In this document: one piece after another, positions 6,336 to 9,406 of the stretch
How the letters are laid out: every line of letters starts with the position of its first letter
Numbering within the stretch: the first letter of the stretch is position 1
NCBI GenBank assembly: GCA_034409055.1
Contig: DAOUMU010000216.1
Location: forward strand, 1-9,406
Source of the DNA: DAOUMU01 sp034409055
Lineage (GTDB): Bacteria > Chloroflexota > Anaerolineae > 4572-78 > J111
Length of the DNA: 9,406 bases
Direction of reading: 5' to 3'
Notes under the pieces: generated by a model
Told to the model about the DNA's origin: nothing
The model's input: the letters and a program-made list of their open reading frames with translations, nothing else
The model's database searches: none
Program-made: the position numbers and the translations under genes

Positions 6336-7316
6336 TCAACGCCTCAACAGCCGGTAACTGCTCCAATCATCCGGGTCAAATCCACCCCGACCGGGTTGAC
6401 TGCGCCCCCCCTTGATGCCATGCTTGGCCAGAGCGCGTTTGACTCGGGTGATATCAGTTTCGTGTTTAAGCAGGACGGTCATAGTGGTCTCGACAGTTTT
6501 TTGATCCAGTTGGCCGGCATTCAGCCTGACCAGGGCCCGGGCCCAATCCAGGGTTTCGCTAATGGAAGGGGATTTTTTTAAATCCAGGTCGCGTAGTTGG
6601 TGGACCAATTCTACGGCTTGTTGAGCCAGTTTCGGAGCCAAATCCGGCACTTTTAAACGGACAATTTCCAACTCCTCTGTCACAGTGGGATAATCAAGGA
6701 AGAGGTACAGACAGCGACGCTTGAGGGCCTCGCTCAATTCGCGGGTGTTGTTGCTGGTCAGAAAGACGGCCGGGGGATGCTTGGCCTGGATCGTACCCAG
6801 TTCGGGCACACTAACCTGAAACTCGCTCAGCACCTCCAGCAGAAATGCCTCAAACTCGACATCGGCCCGATCAATCTCATCAATCAGCAAAACGACCGGC
6901 CTGTCAGAGGTCAGGGCCTGTAAAAGGGGGCGGGGCAGTAAAAATCGTTCCGAAAAGAAAACCTCTTCTTCGGCCGCAATCCGATCGGCCGCCTCTTGCA
7001 ACGAGCCGGTCTTGTCAATGACATCGTGCAACTTGTCGCGCAGCAACTGGGTATAGAGCATCTGCTTGGCATATTCCCACTCATAGAGGGCTTTCGATTC
7101 ATCCAGCCCTTCGTAGCATTGCAGGCGAATGAGTTTACGGCCGGTCGCCCTGGCCCAGGCCTTGCTTAGCTCGGTTTTACCCACCCCGGCCGGCCCTTCG
7201 TTGAGCACGGGCTTCCCCAACTGCTCGGCCAGGTAGATGACCGTCGCGATTTCATCTGTAGCGATGTACTGCTGAGCGGCCAGGTTTTCTTTGATTTTTT
7301 CAGTAGCTTCGGACAT
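6336..7316 (-). CDS. MoxR-family AAA+ ATPase, CoxD-like
   Basis: A 326-aa ATPase that probably uses ATP hydrolysis to remodel or activate a protein complex together with the VWA partner encoded next. It has Walker A GPAGVGKTE (about residues 41-49), Walker B VVLLIDEID (141-149), sensor 1 LTSNNTRE (about 186-193) and a double arginine (KRRCLYLF, about 199-206) in the arginine-finger position. The LQCYEGLDESKALYEW segment is characteristic of this branch. A GTG at 7361 in the same frame would add 15 residues, but it lies inside a palindromic element. The ATG at 7316 has AGGGGG 9 nt upstream (7326-7331), so it is chosen. The gap to the VWA gene is 69 nt, consistent with one operon. Family assignment is secure; the client is not known. 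Confidence 0.93.
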   Translation of the reverse strand: MSEATEKIKENLAAQQYIATDEIATVIYLAEQLGKPVLNEGPAGVGKTELSKAWARATGRKLIRLQCYEGLDESKALYEWEYAKQMLYTQLLRDKLHDVIDKTGSLQEAADRIAAEEEVFFSERFLLPRPLLQALTSDRPVVLLIDEIDRADVEFEAFLLEVLSEFQVSVPELGTIQAKHPPAVFLTSNNTRELSEALKRRCLYLFLDYPTVTEELEIVRLKVPDLAPKLAQQAVELVHQLRDLDLKKSPSISETLDWARALVRLNAGQLDQKTVETTMTVLLKHETDITRVKRALAKHGIKGGRSQPGRGGFDPDDWSSYRLLRR

Positions 7317-7338
7317 TTGTCTTATCCCCCTAAAATTG

Positions 7339-7509
7339 GCGATTGATTTGCTACCGGACACTTTTTATAACAAGCTCAGAAACCCGGTTTTTTCGCTTGA
7401 AATTTATCATCCTTGGCAAACAAAAACGACTTTTCAGCACAAATTGTTTGCTCAAACCGTGAAAAACCGGGTTTCTCCACAAAACTGTCCGGTAGTGAAG
7501 CGATTGATT
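7339..7509. mobile_element. Palindromic MITE-like element with 10-bp direct repeats
   Basis: Outer inverted repeats CTACCGGACACTTTT (7351-7365) and AAAACTGTCCGGTAG (7481-7495) match at 14 of 15 bases. An inner pair, AGAAACCCGGTTTTT (7378-7392) and AAAAACCGGGTTTCT (7462-7476), is perfect. The element is flanked by exact direct repeats GCGATTGATT at 7339-7348 and 7500-7509, which look like a target-site duplication. It has no ORF of its own. It separates the protease gene from the ATPase gene; a TATAAA on the minus strand inside it (7365-7370) might serve as a -10 box for the ATPase gene. Confidence 0.7.
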
Positions 7510-7596
7510 GCCAAAGGCTAATCGCAGAAAAACAAGAGGGGGATATTATGACCGGGAGGATTGAGATTGTCAAGGGAAGAAAATGCTATTTCAACT

Positions 7597-8574
7597 TCAC
7601 AAGTTACTCTGTCTATGGCTGGCCCACCCAACAAGCAGACAACTCACTACTAACACCACCGTCACCGCCAGTCCCCCCTCGGGGCCAAAGGGACCACCGG
7701 TGATCACATCAGGACCGACTTCCATTAAATTAAACAGGGTCCCTCCTGGAGCGCCTCCCCCACTGACCTCAAAGCCAAACAGGTTACCCTGGGCCCAGTT
7801 CCAGACAGCATGAATGCTAAACACCCCCCACAAGCTACCCTCGTAGAGAGCATAGAGCACGGCAAAAACGCCAAACAGAAAGAGATTCAGCAGGGCTAAT
7901 CCAACAAACAGCGGTTCCATGCCCAATCCCACAAAATTCAGGCCATGAAAAGCCGCAAAAATGGCCGACGACACAACGATGGCCAGCCCTGGATTGTATC
8001 GAGCACCGACCACCGGGAAAAGCCAGCCCCGGGTCACGGCTTCCTCGGCCGCCCCCTGGACGACCCAGCCCAAAAAGACCAGCAGGATACCCCCCAAGAC
8101 GGTCAGACCTTGCTGTTGGGGATTGCCGTCTTCAAAAGCAATGTAGCCAAAGGCAGCCGAAAGGCTAATGGCCGCCACAAACATCAATAACCCAACCCCT
8201 AACCCCCGCAAATATTTCTGCCAGGCGCCTGACCATTCCATACCGATGGTCCACAAAGGCCGTTTTTCATACAAAGCCAGCCAGATCCACAAAAATAAAA
8301 AAATGGGGGCAAAGACCAGCACCAAAAAAATGAACTGTTCGAAAGCCGTATCGGGCTGAATGAGGTTCATCAAGGCGCCGGAATCATCAAAGGGGATAGT
8401 CGCGCCCCATATCGATAGCCCCAAAACAATGATGGCGGCCACAATCCCCCCACTGAGTTGGGCCGCCAGGGGAAAGACAAAACTAAAAACAACGGCCAAG
8501 ATAATATGCGGCAAGCGCCGGCCCGAACGGGCCAGATTGAACAGGGGGTTATTTGGGTTGAGTAGTGAGTTCAT
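7597..8574 (-). CDS. CPBP-family intramembrane metalloprotease
   Basis: A 325-aa multi-spanning membrane protein of the CPBP (CAAX protease and bacteriocin-processing, Abi) family. The three family motifs are present: EE at 177-178 with R182 (AAEEAVTRGWLF), FxxxH at 206-210 (FAAFHG) and HxxxN at 255-259 (HAVWN). These line the active site within the membrane in known members. About eight hydrophobic segments are visible, including 24-36, 43-58, 80-102, 125-146, 158-175, 195-210, 222-246 and 301-317. A Gly/Pro-rich loop (270-300) precedes the last helix. Substrates are unknown; relatives cleave prenylated proteins or peptides, or protect against bacteriocins. The ATG at 8574 has no good ribosome-binding site and lies 22 nt after the upstream stop, so it may depend on translation of the upstream gene. 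Known PqqD/RiPP loci sometimes include CPBP proteases, but a link here is only inference. Confidence 0.92.
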   Translation of the reverse strand: MNSLLNPNNPLFNLARSGRRLPHIILAVVFSFVFPLAAQLSGGIVAAIIVLGLSIWGATIPFDDSGALMNLIQPDTAFEQFIFLVLVFAPIFLFLWIWLALYEKRPLWTIGMEWSGAWQKYLRGLGVGLLMFVAAISLSAAFGYIAFEDGNPQQQGLTVLGGILLVFLGWVVQGAAEEAVTRGWLFPVVGARYNPGLAIVVSSAIFAAFHGLNFVGLGMEPLFVGLALLNLFLFGVFAVLYALYEGSLWGVFSIHAVWNWAQGNLFGFEVSGGGAPGGTLFNLMEVGPDVITGGPFGPEGGLAVTVVLVVSCLLVGWASHRQSNL

Positions 8575-8596
8575 TTAGTTGGTTGATTGGGAGAGG

Positions 8597-8905
8597 TTAC
8601 TCGCCCGTCTCTTCCTTTTTTACAATGCGCTCTGCCCCCTCATTTTTCCGAAATGCCGGTTCCCAGTCGACAAACTCGGTCCAGCCTTCATAGGCTACCA
8701 GTTCCCGATCCTCCTTAGGAATGAAGATCGGTTCTCGTTCCTCACCATCGGAAAACATAAAAATAGTCATATCTTCCGAGCCATCATCCTCGTAATCCAT
8801 GATACAACCACGATCAGGCACCCCGGTCCGTACCAGTTGCCCAAAACACGACAGGCAAGCTGACAAATTTGATTCACATTTGTCGCGATCAATCCAGACT
8901 TTCAT
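8597..8905 (-). CDS. Small acidic protein with four N-terminal cysteines
   Basis: A 102-aa protein I do not recognise with certainty. It opens MKVWIDRDKCES, which resembles the start of small [4Fe-4S] ferredoxins, and has Cys at 10, 17, 20 and 34 (C-x6-C-x2-C-x13-C). No cysteine follows, and the CP motif that closes ordinary ferredoxin sites is missing. The remainder is acidic (MDYEDDGSEDMT, FSDGEEREP) and ends in a charged Lys/Glu tail. A single metal or Fe-S site is possible but not shown. The frame continues upstream to 9016, but that part is repeat DNA. AGGAGG at 8913-8918, 7 nt from the ATG at 8905, settles the start. The protease gene follows after 22 nt, so the two are probably one transcript. 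Confidence 0.8.
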   Translation of the reverse strand: MKVWIDRDKCESNLSACLSCFGQLVRTGVPDRGCIMDYEDDGSEDMTIFMFSDGEEREPIFIPKEDRELVAYEGWTEFVDWEPAFRKNEGAERIVKKEETGE

Positions 8906-8938
8906 AATGAAACCTCCTCGATTTTTTGTATAGTTTCC

Positions 8939-9107
8939 GTTGCAAAACGTAGCCAGGGCATCCCTATGCCCGCCGTAGACGTATGGGGATGCGTCTACTA
9001 CAGGGTTTTGCAACAAGAACTAATAGTTTCTGTTGCAAAACGTAGCCAGGGCATCCCTATGCCCGCCGTAGACGCATGGGGATGCATCGTCTACAAGGTT
9101 TTGTGAC
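8939..9107. repeat. Two tandem 76-bp palindromic repeats
   Basis: The units are 8939-9014 and 9032-9107, with a period of 93 bp. Each starts with GTTGCAAAAC and ends with its reverse complement GTTTTGCAAC (GTTTTGTGAC in the second). Inside each are two smaller hairpins: GGGCAT/ATGCCC around CCCT, and a GTAGACG/CGTCTAC pair around GGGGAT. They lie between the 33-aa peptide gene and the start of the cysteine protein. The GGGCAT...ATGCCCGCCG core is shared with the centre of the element at 3825-3943, so the two families are related or nested. Confidence 0.85.
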
Positions 9108-9123
9108 AAGTAATTAAAACCCC

Positions 9124-9225
9124 CTACTTTAAGCCCAGAACCAAAGTAAAAAATGCTCCTACAATAAGGATACCAAAATTCGTCAAAAATAGCCAGTAAT
9201 AAATCTCACGCTTTGCCGGTGACAT
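9124..9225 (-). CDS. 33-aa single-helix membrane peptide
   Basis: A short ORF starting MSPAKREIYYWL, continuing as one hydrophobic segment (about residues 8-31) and ending GLK before TAG. A basic, polar N-terminus followed by a single helix fits a small membrane protein with its N-terminus in the cytoplasm. There is no ribosome-binding site. A perfect TATAAT lies only 5 nt before the ATG, with TTGGCT 17 nt further up, so the mRNA would begin at or very near the A of the ATG (leaderless). It is followed by the twin 76-bp repeats and then the cysteine protein. The function is unknown. The peptide composition and promoter fit together well, but the ORF is short enough that chance remains possible. 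Confidence 0.55.
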   Translation of the reverse strand: MSPAKREIYYWLFLTNFGILIVGAFFTLVLGLK

Positions 9226-9230
9226 ATATC

Positions 9231-9259
9231 ATTATATCTGAGTGAGTCGTCAAAGCCAA
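9231..9259 (-). promoter_or_regulatory. Sigma-70-type promoter for the 33-aa peptide
   Basis: On the minus strand TTGGCT (9259-9254) and TATAAT (9236-9231) are 17 nt apart. The -10 box is a full consensus match and the -35 box matches at four of six bases. The predicted transcription start coincides with the ATG at 9225, implying a leaderless message. It may also drive the cysteine-protein and protease genes if transcription passes the repeats between them. Confidence 0.55.
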
Positions 9260-9312
9260 GCAGCCGTGATATAATCACCAACCGATTATGCGTAATTAGT
9301 CAGGTAGCATCC

Positions 9313-9406
9313 TGAGTAGGTTGGAGCGCAGCGGAAACCGTATCGAAGGGTGCGGTAAACGCGCCGATTCGATGCAAAACCGCACCCTTCGATACGCGCT
9401 CCACTC
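9313..9406. repeat. Palindromic repeat at the right edge
   Basis: GTATCGAAGGGTGCGGT (9340-9356) is matched by its exact reverse complement at 9379-9395. An outer pair GGAGCGC (9323-9329) and GCGCTCC (9396-9402), with GAGT/ACTC beyond it, extends the palindrome. It may continue past the window. It has no coding potential and resembles an intergenic repeat unit. Confidence 0.75.

Noticed and set aside
7317..7361. GTG start of the ATPase at 7361
   Set aside because: It lies in the inverted repeat of a MITE-like element; the ATG at 7316 has AGGGGG at a good distance.
8906..9016. N-terminal extension of the cysteine protein to 9016
   Set aside because: The extra 37 codons are palindromic repeat DNA, and a perfect AGGAGG supports the ATG at 8905.

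Overview
This is a GC-rich bacterial window in which every well-supported gene lies on the minus strand, so transcription runs from high to low coordinates. The gene content and style point to Chloroflexota, probably an Anaerolineae-like lineage. The clues are secreted proteins with Ig-like repeats, long Thr/Pro linkers, small stand-alone PqqD-family proteins, and intergenic spaces filled with palindromic MITE-like repeats. This taxonomic call is an inference from style; there is no rRNA or other marker gene here.

Right part (9406 to about 4800): a palindromic repeat at the window edge; a 33-codon single-helix membrane peptide with a near-consensus promoter and a probably leaderless mRNA; two tandem 76-bp palindromic repeats; a 102-aa protein with four N-terminal cysteines; a CPBP-family intramembrane protease; a 145-bp palindromic element flanked by 10-bp direct repeats; then a MoxR-type AAA+ ATPase followed by a VWA (CoxE-like) protein. 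The ATPase/VWA pair is a standard chaperone-like couple for maturing a protein complex. No CO dehydrogenase or other obvious client is present.

Left part (about 4800 to 1): a MITE-like element, then a run of modules, each made of a conserved non-coding cassette followed by a gene or gene pair. The modules are cassette plus PqqD-like protein (91 aa); cassette plus PqqD-like protein (89 aa) translationally coupled to a membrane-anchored surface protein (402 aa); and cassette plus a secreted protein with three near-identical Ig-like repeats (600 aa). A degraded fourth cassette lies before an apparent ORF remnant at the left edge. The three intact cassettes are each exactly 72 bp, align without gaps, and share 49 of 72 positions by hand count. 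Each begins close behind the preceding stop codon or repeat.

The best candidate for something undescribed is this cassette-linked island: two paralogous PqqD/RRE-like proteins and two cell-surface proteins that appear to share one control element. The PqqD fold is known as a peptide-binding module for radical-SAM and other RiPP enzymes, but no such enzyme and no convincing precursor peptide is visible here. No tRNA, rRNA or CRISPR array was seen.
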